Origin: JAJYSO01 sp964451785
GTDB lineage: Bacteria > Bacteroidota > Bacteroidia > Flavobacteriales > Flavobacteriaceae
Length of the DNA stretch: 64,000 nucleotides
Reading direction: 5' to 3'
Assembly (NCBI GenBank): GCA_964451785.1
Contig: CAYVJG010000001.1
Coordinates: 123,603-187,602, forward strand
The notes beneath the pieces are model-generated. The model ran no database searches. It worked only from the letters and a program-made list of their open reading frames with translations, and was not told the DNA's origin. Positions 18,701 to 27,200 of the stretch are shown piece after piece (the stretch's first letter is position 1; each line of letters begins with the position of its first letter). The translations under genes and the position numbers were made by a program.

Positions 18701-19189
18701 GGTATTTATCACACCACTGCTGAAGATATGTATTTCCCATATGTTCGCCCTCAAGAAAACGGTCACCGTACATTCACACGTTGGGTAAGTGTTACTGATA
18801 AACGCGATCGCGGCTTGTTGATTGTGGCAGATTCTACTATTGGATTCAATACACTACGCAATTCTGTTGAAGATTTTGATTCGCAAGAAAATGAAAATCG
18901 CCCTTATCAATATCACAACTACAATTCAGAAATGATTGCAGCTAATGACCCAGATCGTGCTAAAAATATTCGTCCACGTCAAACGCACATCAATGATATT
19001 ATACCGCAAGATTTTGTTGAAGTCTGTATAGATATGCGTATGTCAGGTGTAGCTGGTTATAACAGCTGGGGCGCTCGTCCATTAAAGCCTTATCAAATCC
19101 CTTCTGATAAAAACTACAAGTGGGGCTTTACCATTGTTCCTGTGAAAGGTGAACAACAAATCGACAAAAAAGCCGATTTAGATTATTAA
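15764..19189 (+). CDS. Secreted GH2 beta-galactosidase (LacZ-like)
   Basis: An 1141-residue glycoside hydrolase family 2 enzyme that cleaves beta-galactosides. The N-terminus is a signal peptide (MRGFNFLQKTMTCLLLGLF...VKAQE), so it acts outside the cytoplasm, unlike E. coli LacZ. The order is jelly-roll sugar-binding domain (about 45-230), Ig-like domain, TIM barrel (about 340-640), a second Ig-like domain, and the LacZ small-chain domain (about 800-1115). The acid/base Glu512 lies in WSLGNEAGNG and the nucleophile Glu578 in PSEYSHSMG. Other LacZ landmarks such as RLAHYPQ and EANIESHG are intact. It precedes an alpha-galactosidase, with a terminator between, which suggests a galactoside-degrading pair. 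Confidence 0.94.
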   Translation: MRGFNFLQKTMTCLLLGLFIVPRMVKAQETPVWKNPSVVEVNKEFPRTEFMTYDSKEAALSKTFEESKYYKSLNGTWKFYFADAYGDLPKNVTDSATSTENWADIKVPGNWEVQGFGTAIYVNHPYEFVERDPHTALPKIPPPHMPEEDPVGVYRRDINIPADWLKNRMVFLNIGGAKSGVYVYINGHKVGYSEDSKNPAEFRINKYVKPGVNKLAIKIYRWSTGSYLECQDFWRISGIERSVYLWSQPMVSLRDFQVKSTLDNTYKTGIFQLQTTLANYGIDDLNQDAIYHPIAYATPEVSYELMDAEGEIVAEGQAEVTVKGRGTIDFKFPEVQLPNVKPWTAETPYLYTLVMKVVGKDGQQESVVPYKVGFRKFEFKEVVTGDRKDRLFLINGQPIKLKGVNIHEHNPKTGHYVTEDLMIKDFTLMKKNNINSVRLAHYPQSRRFYELCDSIGLYVYDEANIESHGMYYGKESLAKHPIWQNAHMDRIKNMFKRNKNHASITFWSLGNEAGNGVNFEVAYRWLTDHENDLMNRPVLYERAIWGFNSDMYVPQYPSAAWLESVGKRGSDRPVVPSEYSHSMGNSTGNIDLQWEAIYKYPNLQGGYIWDWVDQGLAETDDQGRFYWSYGGDYGTNTASDGNFNDNGLVLPDRTPHPALQEVKFAYQNFAFKPVDVQNGTFTIKNRFYFTNTDNYTLTYSLLENGKVIKSEDIPMNLAPQESMEVNLPINDFDLDPAKEYFINFSVTINDGEQMIPSGYEVAHNQFRLAAATDKVAYQPAETSKVKIKQGDNETDITVGRAQITFDKEEGVLTSYEYRGKEYIEDGFGIQPNFWRGPTDNDYGNGMPKRLQVWKQASHNFNVVDVKAEDKGDYATLKTTYLLPAGNLYIINYKLYADGVLKVNAEFTSTTMKQNDIAVSDATKRATFSPGMEEARAKAAKLVVPRIGVRFRVPTKMDHIGYYGNGPHENYTDRQSGARVGIYHTTAEDMYFPYVRPQENGHRTFTRWVSVTDKRDRGLLIVADSTIGFNTLRNSVEDFDSQENENRPYQYHNYNSEMIAANDPDRAKNIRPRQTHINDIIPQDFVEVCIDMRMSGVAGYNSWGARPLKPYQIPSDKNYKWGFTIVPVKGEQQIDKKADLDY

Positions 19190-19210
19190 TATTTCATATT
19201 TTTAATGCTA

Positions 19211-19242
19211 TAAAAGAGCTCTCCTTGTGAGGGCTCTTTTTT
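19211..19242 (+). terminator. Terminator after beta-galactosidase
   Basis: Arms AAAGAGC and GCTCTTT, extended by weaker pairs, followed by six T. It lies 22 bases after the stop and may be partly read through into the alpha-galactosidase gene. Confidence 0.7.
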
Positions 19243-19260
19243 AACCCCTCAATTTTTCTT

Positions 19261-21438
19261 ATGCTTACTATTAAAAAATTAGGCCTGTGCTTAGGCGTTC
19301 TGTTTTTCCTGAGTTACTCCGGATTTTCTCAAACAGATCCTATTGTCATTGCCACACAACACACCAATTTGATTTATAAGGTCAGCGATAAAGGCACCTT
19401 ATACCAAGTGTATTTCGGTAAAAAACTAGCGCACAAAACGGATTATAAACATTTGTACTCCATGGGGCGCGAAGCCATTGTCACCGGCGGTTATACCACA
19501 GAAGGCGAGCCTGCTTTTGCAGTTACACACGCTGATGATAATCCTTCTTTGGCTTTAGTCTATCAAAGTCATCACAGCGCAATAAAAAATGGCGTGCAGA
19601 CCACAACTATTGAGCTAAAAGATCCACAGTATCCATTTTACATTACGTTGCATTTTCAGGCTTTTCAAGAAGCCGATGTGATTGCGCAATGGGCTGAAAT
19701 TAAACACAAAGAAAAAGGAAATGTGGTGCTAGACCACTTTGCTTCTGCCTTTTTGCAAATGCCGGGAACGGAGTATTACTTAACCCATTTTTACGGCGAT
19801 TGGGCGAATGAAATGCGTCGTGAAGAAATAGCCCTTCCCGAAGGAATTTACAATATAGAATCTAAATTAGGAACACGCACCACTAAGTTGCATCAACCTT
19901 CATTTATGTTGGCTTTAGATCATCCGGCACAAGAAGAATCGGGTGTTGTTTTAGCGGGCACTTTGGCGTGGACAGGTAATTTTAAACTCTTGTTTGAATC
20001 GCTTAAAAATCGCGAAAAAAATGCCGATATGGTGGCTGTTATTCCGGGTATTAATAACTACCGCTCGCATTATGTTTTAGAGCCTAAGCAGGTGTTTACA
20101 ACACCAAAATTTATCTATACCTTATCCTATGCCGGCCAAGGGCAAGCGTCTAGAAATCTACACGATTGGGCGGTCAATTATGGCGTTTATCATGGCGATA
20201 AACCTAAACGTACCATCCTTAATAACTGGGAAGCGACTTATTTTGATTTTGACGAACAAAAATTGGTAGGGCTTATTGAAAATGCCGAAGAATTGGGCGT
20301 TGCTGTGTTCTTGTTAGACGATGGCTGGTTTGGTAATAAATATCCTCGCAACTATGCCGGCGCAGGCTTAGGCGATTGGGAGGCGAATCGTGAAAAATTG
20401 CCACACGGCTTGTCATTCTTAGCAGATAAGGCTGAAAAAGAAGGCGTTGTTTTTGGGATTTGGGTAGAGCCTGAAATGATTAATCCGAAGAGTGAACTTT
20501 ACGAAAAACATCCGGAGTGGGTACTCAAATTACCTAATCGCCCGGAAGATTATCAACGCAATCAATTGGTTTTAGATTTATCAAACCCTAAAGTGCAGGA
20601 TTATGTGGTGAAGATTGTCGATCGTATTTTAAAACAGAATGATAACATCGGCTACATTAAATGGGATTGTAACCGCTACATGTCTAATGCTTATTCTACC
20701 TATCTCGGTGATAAACAAAGCAACTTGACTATTGATTATACCTTAGGCTTATACAAAGTTTTAGAACGCTTGCGCGAAAAGCATCCAGAAGTAGAACTCA
20801 TGTGGTGCAGCGGAGGCGGCGGTCGCGCTGAATACGGCGGCTTAAAATACGCCAATGAATTTTGGCCAAGCGATAATACCGATGGCTTGCAGCGTATTTA
20901 TTTGCACTACAATTATTCGTATTTCTTTCCGATGGGAATTCAAGATTCGCATGTTACTACTTGGGGCAATCAGCCGTTTAAGTATAAAGTCGATGTGGCT
21001 ATGGCCGGAAAATTAGGTTTCGATATTCGCGTCGATGAATTGAACGATAAAGAAGTAGCTTTGGCACAAGAAGCTGTCAAAAATTATGAAGCCTTACATA
21101 CATTGATTAATGCCGGTAACCTATACCGCCTAATTGCGCCTTATCAAAATAACCACGCCGCTTGGATGTTGGTCAATGACGAGCAAACCAAGGCCGTGTT
21201 ATACGCCTATAACTTTAATGTGCTTTATGGCGATAAGTTTTCAAAAATTAAATTTGGCGGACTAGACCCGAATAAATTCTATCGTCTAGAAGAAATCAAT
21301 TTGCCGGAAGGCGTTAAACCACAATTGCCGGTAAACGGGCAAGTGTTTTCAGGCGATTTCTTGATGAAAGTAGGGTTAAATTGGTATTTGCGTAGCAGTA
21401 TAACCAGTAGTATTGTGGTGCTTACCGTTGTTGATTAA
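19261..21438 (+). CDS. Secreted GH36 alpha-galactosidase
   Basis: A 725-residue family 36 alpha-galactosidase. The signal peptide is MLTIKKLGLCLGVLFFLSYSGFSQT. The N-terminal beta-sandwich is followed by the catalytic barrel with the VFLLDDGWFG and WVEPEMINP blocks. The nucleophile Asp469 is in YIKWDCNRYM and the acid/base Asp538 in WPSDNTDG. It lies 71 bases after the beta-galactosidase gene on the same strand. Together the two enzymes could release galactose from alpha- and beta-linked oligosaccharides in the periplasm. No SusC/SusD pair is next to them, so this is not a classical utilization locus. Confidence 0.94.
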   Translation: MLTIKKLGLCLGVLFFLSYSGFSQTDPIVIATQHTNLIYKVSDKGTLYQVYFGKKLAHKTDYKHLYSMGREAIVTGGYTTEGEPAFAVTHADDNPSLALVYQSHHSAIKNGVQTTTIELKDPQYPFYITLHFQAFQEADVIAQWAEIKHKEKGNVVLDHFASAFLQMPGTEYYLTHFYGDWANEMRREEIALPEGIYNIESKLGTRTTKLHQPSFMLALDHPAQEESGVVLAGTLAWTGNFKLLFESLKNREKNADMVAVIPGINNYRSHYVLEPKQVFTTPKFIYTLSYAGQGQASRNLHDWAVNYGVYHGDKPKRTILNNWEATYFDFDEQKLVGLIENAEELGVAVFLLDDGWFGNKYPRNYAGAGLGDWEANREKLPHGLSFLADKAEKEGVVFGIWVEPEMINPKSELYEKHPEWVLKLPNRPEDYQRNQLVLDLSNPKVQDYVVKIVDRILKQNDNIGYIKWDCNRYMSNAYSTYLGDKQSNLTIDYTLGLYKVLERLREKHPEVELMWCSGGGGRAEYGGLKYANEFWPSDNTDGLQRIYLHYNYSYFFPMGIQDSHVTTWGNQPFKYKVDVAMAGKLGFDIRVDELNDKEVALAQEAVKNYEALHTLINAGNLYRLIAPYQNNHAAWMLVNDEQTKAVLYAYNFNVLYGDKFSKIKFGGLDPNKFYRLEEINLPEGVKPQLPVNGQVFSGDFLMKVGLNWYLRSSITSSIVVLTVVD

Positions 21439-21464
21439 ATCCAAAACTGATTACAGCATATAGA

Positions 21465-21500
21465 AAACGCCGAGTGATTTATTAAAATGACTCGGCGTTT
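21465..21500 (+). terminator. Terminator after alpha-galactosidase
   Basis: Perfect 11-bp arms AAACGCCGAGT and ACTCGGCGTTT around a 14-base loop, with A-rich and T-rich flanks. Confidence 0.8.
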
Positions 21501-21569
21501 GTAATTTGATTTAAGTTTCGGTGTCATTATTATAGGTCTCCTCTCTTTTCTTCGAACGAAATAAGCTAA

Positions 21570-21874
21570 TGCCGTATGAGCAAATTATATAGTCCAATTG
21601 TGACAGTAGTCTCATTGTACTATTAATTTGTTACCCAAGGTATTATACCTGCAAAAAAATAGTATAAATCGGACTAAAACATAATTCTAATTGGTATAAT
21701 AAGGTTTGTCCATTTACCACTATTATTTTACTAAGGGAATAAGGTTTTCATCTAGATCCCTTGAACCTTATTAGCTTAGTAATCCACAAACAACGCTCAA
21801 CCATAAACCTTATTATCTTATGAATCTATTTGACTATTATTCAAGGAACGACTATATAGTTTATCCATACGGTG
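21570..21874 (+). mobile_element. Non-autonomous element, copy 2 (full composite form)
   Basis: This begins GCCGTATGAGCAAATTATAT after TAA (21567-21569) and ends with the inverted TIR, ...CCATACGGTG, next to TTA at 21875-21877, which is the metF stop codon read on the other strand. The left half matches copies 1 and 4, including the empty site for the nested inserts. The right half, from about 21702 (TAAGGTTTGTCCATTTACC), is shared in reverse complement with copy 6 at 63.6 kb. It has no coding capacity. Confidence 0.75.
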
Positions 21875-22900
21875 TTATGGATTTGTAGAAACGATCTCAT
21901 TTTCTACCAAGCTATTTTTCTCTTCTACTTTAAGCTGTTCTTTAAACACCGCATCCAAAACTTGATGTACAGGACCACTTTTACCCATTGAGTAATAATG
22001 TATCACTGGCACGCCGGCGGCTTTGAGTTCTTTAGATTGTGTAATGCACCAGTCAATGCCGACTTGTTTGACAGCTTCAGCAGTGTCACAAGCGCGTACA
22101 GCATCGACTAGTTCATCGGGCAAATCCACATTAAAGCGATGTGGTAAGATGGTGAGGTGACGTTTTGTAGTGAGCGGTTTTAAGCCCGGAATAATAGGTA
22201 CTGTGATGCCGAAATCACGACAGCGCTTCACAAAATCGAAATATTTTTGATTGTCGTAAAACATTTGCGTCACCAAATAATCAGCTCCTTGATCAACTTT
22301 GTGTTTTAAAAATTCAAGATCCGAATGATTACTCGGCGCTTCAACGTGTTTTTCAGGATAAGCTGCCGCGCCGATACAAAAGTTTGTGCTGTGGCAATTG
22401 GTCAATTCATTGTCTAAATACTTACCGTGATTTAAATTTTGAATTTGCTCTACAAGATCAGAAGCGTGCGCGTTACCATCAGGTTCAGGTTTAAAATAGG
22501 TTTCATTTTTAACCGCATCGCCACGTAGGGCTAATACGTTGTTGATGCCTAAAAAATCTAAATCTATAAGAAAGTTTTCGGTGTCTTCCTTAGTAAATCC
22601 ACCGCAGAGAATATGAGGGATGGCGTCAACTTTATAGCGGTGTTGAATAGCAGAACAAATCCCTACAGTTCCCGGACGTTTTTTAGAGACTTGTTTTTTG
22701 AGCAAGCCTTTATCGCCAACAGGTTTGTAATGGTATTCTTCACGGTGATAAGTCACATTAATAAAAGCCGGATTATAAGCCATTAACGGGTCGAGGTGAT
22801 TAAAAATCGAATCGATATTTCGGCCTTTTAAAGGCGGTAAAATTTCTATGGAAAACAAGGTTTGACCTTGTGCATTTTCAATATGTTCTTTGACGGTCAT
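21875..22900 (-). CDS. metF: Methylenetetrahydrofolate reductase
   Basis: A flavoenzyme that reduces 5,10-methylene-THF to 5-methyl-THF, the methyl donor for MetH. It has 341 residues. The family blocks FSIEILPP near the N-terminus, NVLALRGD, and FLKHKVDQGADYLVTQMFYD are present, as is IPGLKP. It is the last gene of the methionine operon, five bases after metH. Its TAA stop codon forms the flank of repeat copy 2. Confidence 0.96.
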   Translation of the reverse strand: MTVKEHIENAQGQTLFSIEILPPLKGRNIDSIFNHLDPLMAYNPAFINVTYHREEYHYKPVGDKGLLKKQVSKKRPGTVGICSAIQHRYKVDAIPHILCGGFTKEDTENFLIDLDFLGINNVLALRGDAVKNETYFKPEPDGNAHASDLVEQIQNLNHGKYLDNELTNCHSTNFCIGAAAYPEKHVEAPSNHSDLEFLKHKVDQGADYLVTQMFYDNQKYFDFVKRCRDFGITVPIIPGLKPLTTKRHLTILPHRFNVDLPDELVDAVRACDTAEAVKQVGIDWCITQSKELKAAGVPVIHYYSMGKSGPVHQVLDAVFKEQLKVEEKNSLVENEIVSTNP

Positions 22901-22905
22901 GATAA

Positions 22906-25593
22906 TTAAGAATTAGGTTGATTGGCTACGCGTGGGCGCAACCATTTAAGGGCTTCTTCAGTACTGATATTTCGGCGACGTGCGTAATCTTCAACTTGGT
23001 CGAGTTTGACATTACCAAGTCCGAAATAACGCGCATCAGGATGAGCCAAGTAATAGCCGCTTACACTAGAAGCCGGCCACATAGCTAAACCCTCGGTGAG
23101 TTTGACGCCTGTGTTTTCAGTTACTTTTAGTAGATCCCAGATGGTGCGTTTTTCGAGATGATCAGGGCAAGCCGGATAACCCGGAGCCGGACGAATACCT
23201 TGGTATTTTTCGGCAATCAATTCATCATTAGATAAATCTTCATCAACGTACCCCCAAGCCTGTGTGCGCACATGGTGATGTAAATATTCAGCAGAAGCTT
23301 CGGCTAGTCGGTCAGAAAGTGCTTGCATCATGATAGCGTTGTAGTCGTCGTTATCAGCTTTGTATTTTTCGACTAATTCTTCAGTACCAAATCCGGCAGA
23401 GACACAAAAACAACCGATGTAATCTTGTTTTCCGGTTGATTTAGGAGCAATAAAGTCGGATAAAGCAAGATTTTCGCCTCCTTTGCGCTTTTTGAGTTGT
23501 TGGCGAAGGGTTAAGAACGTCGCTTTAACGTTGCCGTCTTCATCGTAAACTTCAATGTCGTCATCGTTGACACAATTAGCCGGAAACAAACCGAAAATAG
23601 CCTGAGCAGTTAATAATTTTTCATCAAAAATGCGTTCCAGAAGGCGCTTGCCATCGGCAAAAACCTCACGAGCTTGTTCACCGACAACATCGTCTTCTAA
23701 AATAGCCGGAAATTTGCCGTGTAAGCCCCAGCAGCGCAAAAACGGCATCCAGTCAATAAACGGCTCTAATTTGCGCAAGTCAAAATCGTTGAGCACTTGT
23801 ACGCCGAGTTGATTTGGTTTGATAATATCAGTTTCTTCCCAATTGATTTTAAATTTATTCGCGCGCGCTTCATCTAGGTTGATATAAGTTTTGTTTTTCT
23901 TTTGTTGTAAAAAACGCTCGCTAAATTTGATGTATTCCTCGCGGATTTGATCTTTGTAAGCTTGGTTATCTTTTTTAAACAATTCACCTACAATATTCAC
24001 CGCACGTGAAGCATCGCTGACGTGTACTACGGTGTGTTTGTAATTAGGCGCTATTTTGACGGCTGTATGCGCTCGCGAAGTGGTAGCCCCTCCGATGAGC
24101 AAGGGAATGTCAAAATCGTGTTTTTCCATTTCTTTTGACATGTTAACCATTTCGTCTAAAGAAGGTGTAATCAATCCACTGAGGCCAATCGCATCGACTT
24201 GCTCTTTTTGAGCCACCTCAATGATTTTTTCGGGAGGAACCATTACCCCAAGGTCGATGATTTCATAATTATTACAGCCTAAAACTACGCCGACAATGTT
24301 TTTGCCGATGTCGTGTACATCACCTTTTACGGTAGCCATCAAAATTTTGCCTCGGCTTTCCTGATTGTCATTTTTTGCAGCTTCGAGGAAAGGGTTGAGG
24401 TAAGCCACAGCTTTTTTCATCACGCGCGCCGACTTGACCACCTGTGGTAAAAACATTTTTCCACTGCCGAATAAATCACCTACAACGCCCATCCCAATCA
24501 TCAAATTGCCTTCGATAACCAGCAACGGACTTTCGGCTTGCAGACGGGCTTCTTCAACATCTTCAATAATAAATTTATCGATTCCTTTTACTAAAGCATG
24601 GGTAATGCGATCTTGTAAAGAACCCTCTCGCCAAGATAAATCAGGACCTTGGTTTTTAGATTTTTCACCCTTAACTGTTTCAGCAAAATCTAAAAGGCGT
24701 TCGGTAGCATCATCGCGACGGTCAAAAAGCACATCTTCAACGTGTTCTAATAAATCTTTAGGAATATCGTCATAAATAGTCAATAATTCAGGGTTGACGA
24801 TTCCCATGGTCATACCGTGCTGGATAGCGTGATATAAAAAGGCGGAGTTGATAGATTCACGTACAGTTCGGTTGCCTCTAAATGAAAACGACACGTTGCT
24901 GACGCCTCCTGAAACATGGGCGTAGGGCAAGTTTTCACGAATCCATTTAGTGGCTTTAAAAAAGTTAATTGCATTGAGGCGATGCTCATCCATTCCTGTA
25001 GCTACCGGAAAAATATTAGGGTCAAAGATGATGTCAGTAGGAGGGAAGTTCACCTGATTGACCAAAATATCATAGGAGCGCTTACAAATTTCAATGCGAC
25101 GCTCAAAGGTATCGGCTTGGCCATCTTCATCAAAAGCCATCACGATGACGGCTGCCCCGTAACGGCGAATGAGTTTGGCCTGATGAATAAATTCTTCTTC
25201 ACCACCTTTTAAGCTGATAGAGTTGACAATACCTTTACCTTGAATCACTTGTAAACCGGCCTCGAGAATTTCCCATTTAGAGCTGTCAACCATAACTGGC
25301 ACACGTGCAATATCTGGTTCAGAAGCAATGAGGTTTAAGAACTTCACCATGGCTTCCTTGCCGTCGAGCATGCCTTCATCCATGTTGACATCAATAACTT
25401 GAGCGCCATTTTCTACTTGCGCCTTAGCTACGTCGAGGGCTTCTTCAAATTTTTCTTCTTTAATGAGGCGTAAAAACTTACGTGATCCGGTAACATTGGT
25501 GCGTTCCCCGATGTTGATAAAATTGCTTTCAGGTGTGACCACTAAAGGTTCGAGTCCTGATAAGCGAAGGTATTTACAATCTATATCTGCCAT
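22906..25593 (-). CDS. metH: Methionine synthase, folate/B12/reactivation part
   Basis: An 895-residue protein covering the pterin-binding domain (FINIGERTNVTGSRKF near residue 24), the cobalamin-binding module (DVHDIGKNIVGVVL, with the His that replaces dimethylbenzimidazole) and the C-terminal SAM-binding reactivation domain (RPAPGYPACPDH and GYYLAHPDARYF). The homocysteine domain is a separate gene upstream, the split arrangement common in Bacteroidota. The enzyme needs B12, which the riboswitch-controlled locus at 58.9-62 kb probably imports. Confidence 0.96.
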   Translation of the reverse strand: MADIDCKYLRLSGLEPLVVTPESNFINIGERTNVTGSRKFLRLIKEEKFEEALDVAKAQVENGAQVIDVNMDEGMLDGKEAMVKFLNLIASEPDIARVPVMVDSSKWEILEAGLQVIQGKGIVNSISLKGGEEEFIHQAKLIRRYGAAVIVMAFDEDGQADTFERRIEICKRSYDILVNQVNFPPTDIIFDPNIFPVATGMDEHRLNAINFFKATKWIRENLPYAHVSGGVSNVSFSFRGNRTVRESINSAFLYHAIQHGMTMGIVNPELLTIYDDIPKDLLEHVEDVLFDRRDDATERLLDFAETVKGEKSKNQGPDLSWREGSLQDRITHALVKGIDKFIIEDVEEARLQAESPLLVIEGNLMIGMGVVGDLFGSGKMFLPQVVKSARVMKKAVAYLNPFLEAAKNDNQESRGKILMATVKGDVHDIGKNIVGVVLGCNNYEIIDLGVMVPPEKIIEVAQKEQVDAIGLSGLITPSLDEMVNMSKEMEKHDFDIPLLIGGATTSRAHTAVKIAPNYKHTVVHVSDASRAVNIVGELFKKDNQAYKDQIREEYIKFSERFLQQKKNKTYINLDEARANKFKINWEETDIIKPNQLGVQVLNDFDLRKLEPFIDWMPFLRCWGLHGKFPAILEDDVVGEQAREVFADGKRLLERIFDEKLLTAQAIFGLFPANCVNDDDIEVYDEDGNVKATFLTLRQQLKKRKGGENLALSDFIAPKSTGKQDYIGCFCVSAGFGTEELVEKYKADNDDYNAIMMQALSDRLAEASAEYLHHHVRTQAWGYVDEDLSNDELIAEKYQGIRPAPGYPACPDHLEKRTIWDLLKVTENTGVKLTEGLAMWPASSVSGYYLAHPDARYFGLGNVKLDQVEDYARRRNISTEEALKWLRPRVANQPNS

Positions 25594-25614
25594 GATAAGT
25601 GTTGTTTTAAAAAA

Positions 25615-26631
25615 TTAATTAGCCGAAAAAGCTGCTGTTAAACTGCGTTTACGCGGCGCATAATTCTGTGCGAGTTCTGCTATTTTTTGAATGTGATCTG
25701 GTGTGGTGCCACAGCAACCACCAATGATATTGATCAAGCCTTCTTCAAGGTAAGGTTTGATAAAGGCTTGCATCTGTTCAGGTGTTTGTTCATATTCACC
25801 AAAGGCATTTGGCAAACCGGCATTGGGATGTGCAGAAGTATTAAAGCTGGTCGTTTGTGCCAAACGTTTGAGGTAAGGTTGCAATTGTTCAGCTCCTAAA
25901 GCACAGTTAAAGCCGACACTTAGCAGCGGAATATGCGACACGGAAGTTAAAAAGGCCTCAACAGTTTGCCCAGATAAAGTTCTGCCAGAGGCATCGGTAA
26001 TCGTACCGGAAATCATGATAGGAATATCGGTCTGTAAGTCGTCTTTTACCTCTTCAATAGCAAATAAAGCCGCTTTTGCATTGAGGGTGTCAAAGATAGT
26101 TTCGACTAAAAGAATATCCACCCCAGCTGCAATGAGCGCTTCGACTTGTTCTTTATAAGCTTTGCGTAGACCTTCAAAATCAATAGCGCGATAGCCTGGG
26201 CGATTCACATCAGGAGAAAGGCTGGCTGTTTTGTTAGTTGGCCCTATACTTCCAGCTACAAAACGCGGTTTATTCGGGTTGAGGGCGGTGAATTCATCGG
26301 CGACAGTGCGAGCCAGTTGGGTACTGGCGTAATTGAGATTATACACTTCAGGTTGCAAATCGTAATCGGCCATGGCGATGCTAGTGCCGGAAAAGGTGTT
26401 TGTTTCGATGATATCAGCTCCGGCTTCTAAAAATTTTCTGTGAATGTCAGCAACGGCTTCCGGCTGTGTAATAGACAACAAATCGTTATTACCTTTAAGC
26501 GGTTTGTGATGCGCTTTAAATTGTTCGCCACGAAAATCTTCTTCTTCAAAATGATAACCTTGAAGCATGGTTCCCATAGCGCCATCGAGAATTAAAATAC
26601 GCTCTTGCAAAAGTTGATGAAGTGCACTCAT
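25615..26631 (-). CDS. metH: Methionine synthase, homocysteine S-methyltransferase part
   Basis: A 338-residue homocysteine-binding domain corresponding to the N-terminal third of E. coli MetH. The zinc-binding cysteines are visible in GFNCALG and in IIGGCCGTTPDH. The start blocks ILDGAMGTMLQ and ETNTFSGTS are typical. It must work with the following gene, which supplies the folate and B12 domains, 21 bases downstream. Alone it could only be a B12-independent methyltransferase; the neighbour makes the split MetH reading much more likely. Confidence 0.95.
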   Translation of the reverse strand: MSALHQLLQERILILDGAMGTMLQGYHFEEEDFRGEQFKAHHKPLKGNNDLLSITQPEAVADIHRKFLEAGADIIETNTFSGTSIAMADYDLQPEVYNLNYASTQLARTVADEFTALNPNKPRFVAGSIGPTNKTASLSPDVNRPGYRAIDFEGLRKAYKEQVEALIAAGVDILLVETIFDTLNAKAALFAIEEVKDDLQTDIPIMISGTITDASGRTLSGQTVEAFLTSVSHIPLLSVGFNCALGAEQLQPYLKRLAQTTSFNTSAHPNAGLPNAFGEYEQTPEQMQAFIKPYLEEGLINIIGGCCGTTPDHIQKIAELAQNYAPRKRSLTAAFSAN

Positions 26632-26636
26632 GTGTG

Positions 26637-27200
26637 TTAATTTAAATGGGTTGTAAGTTGAATAAGTTCTTGAATAAATTGTTGATCTAAATCGTTTTTT
26701 ACAGTAGATTTAGAGCGATTCACCTTGTGCTGTTGAGCGGTTTGTGTAGCTTCAGCTGTCAAATGTGCTTTGATAACTTGTTTGTTATACACAAAGGCAG
26801 CTGTGCTTAAATTCTCTTGATCTTGAGCTGAAATGCTTGAGAGATGTGCATTTGCAGAAATCAAGTGAAACCCGTTTTCAAACAATTGACAATAATTACG
26901 CAAAAAGCAATTGTCGTCAGTAGCATCAATAGCAATCAAATTATCGAAATGTTGTCGATGTAAAAACGAACTGATTTCAGAAATGCCATAAGTCATTTTA
27001 AACGGATTTAAATCGCTTTTCCACGAATCTTTAGCGCCATTTTGATGTACTAAAGCGATGTCTTTGTCGGCGATAACCGGTAGTTTGATAATCAGTTGTT
27101 GATCTTGCGCCAACTGCTTTTCGGCAGATTGCAATTGTTTGATAATACGGCTGCTTAGGCGACCGGCGCCAAAGAGCACAAGGTGAACGGTTTTAGACAT
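26637..27200 (-). CDS. Homoserine-dehydrogenase-like NAD-binding domain protein
   Basis: A 187-residue protein with a Rossmann nucleotide fold at the start (LVLFGAGRLSSRII) and an IAIDATDD and HLISANAH sequence that resembles the NAD-binding half of homoserine dehydrogenase. The catalytic and dimerization half is absent: the gene ends after a charged tail. It overlaps metB by eight bases and precedes metH by five, so it is firmly in the operon. It could be a diverged regulatory or partner subunit, or a decaying relic. The frame is intact, which speaks for function. No role can be assigned. Confidence 0.75.
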   Translation of the reverse strand: MSKTVHLVLFGAGRLSSRIIKQLQSAEKQLAQDQQLIIKLPVIADKDIALVHQNGAKDSWKSDLNPFKMTYGISEISSFLHRQHFDNLIAIDATDDNCFLRNYCQLFENGFHLISANAHLSSISAQDQENLSTAAFVYNKQVIKAHLTAEATQTAQQHKVNRSKSTVKNDLDQQFIQELIQLTTHLN

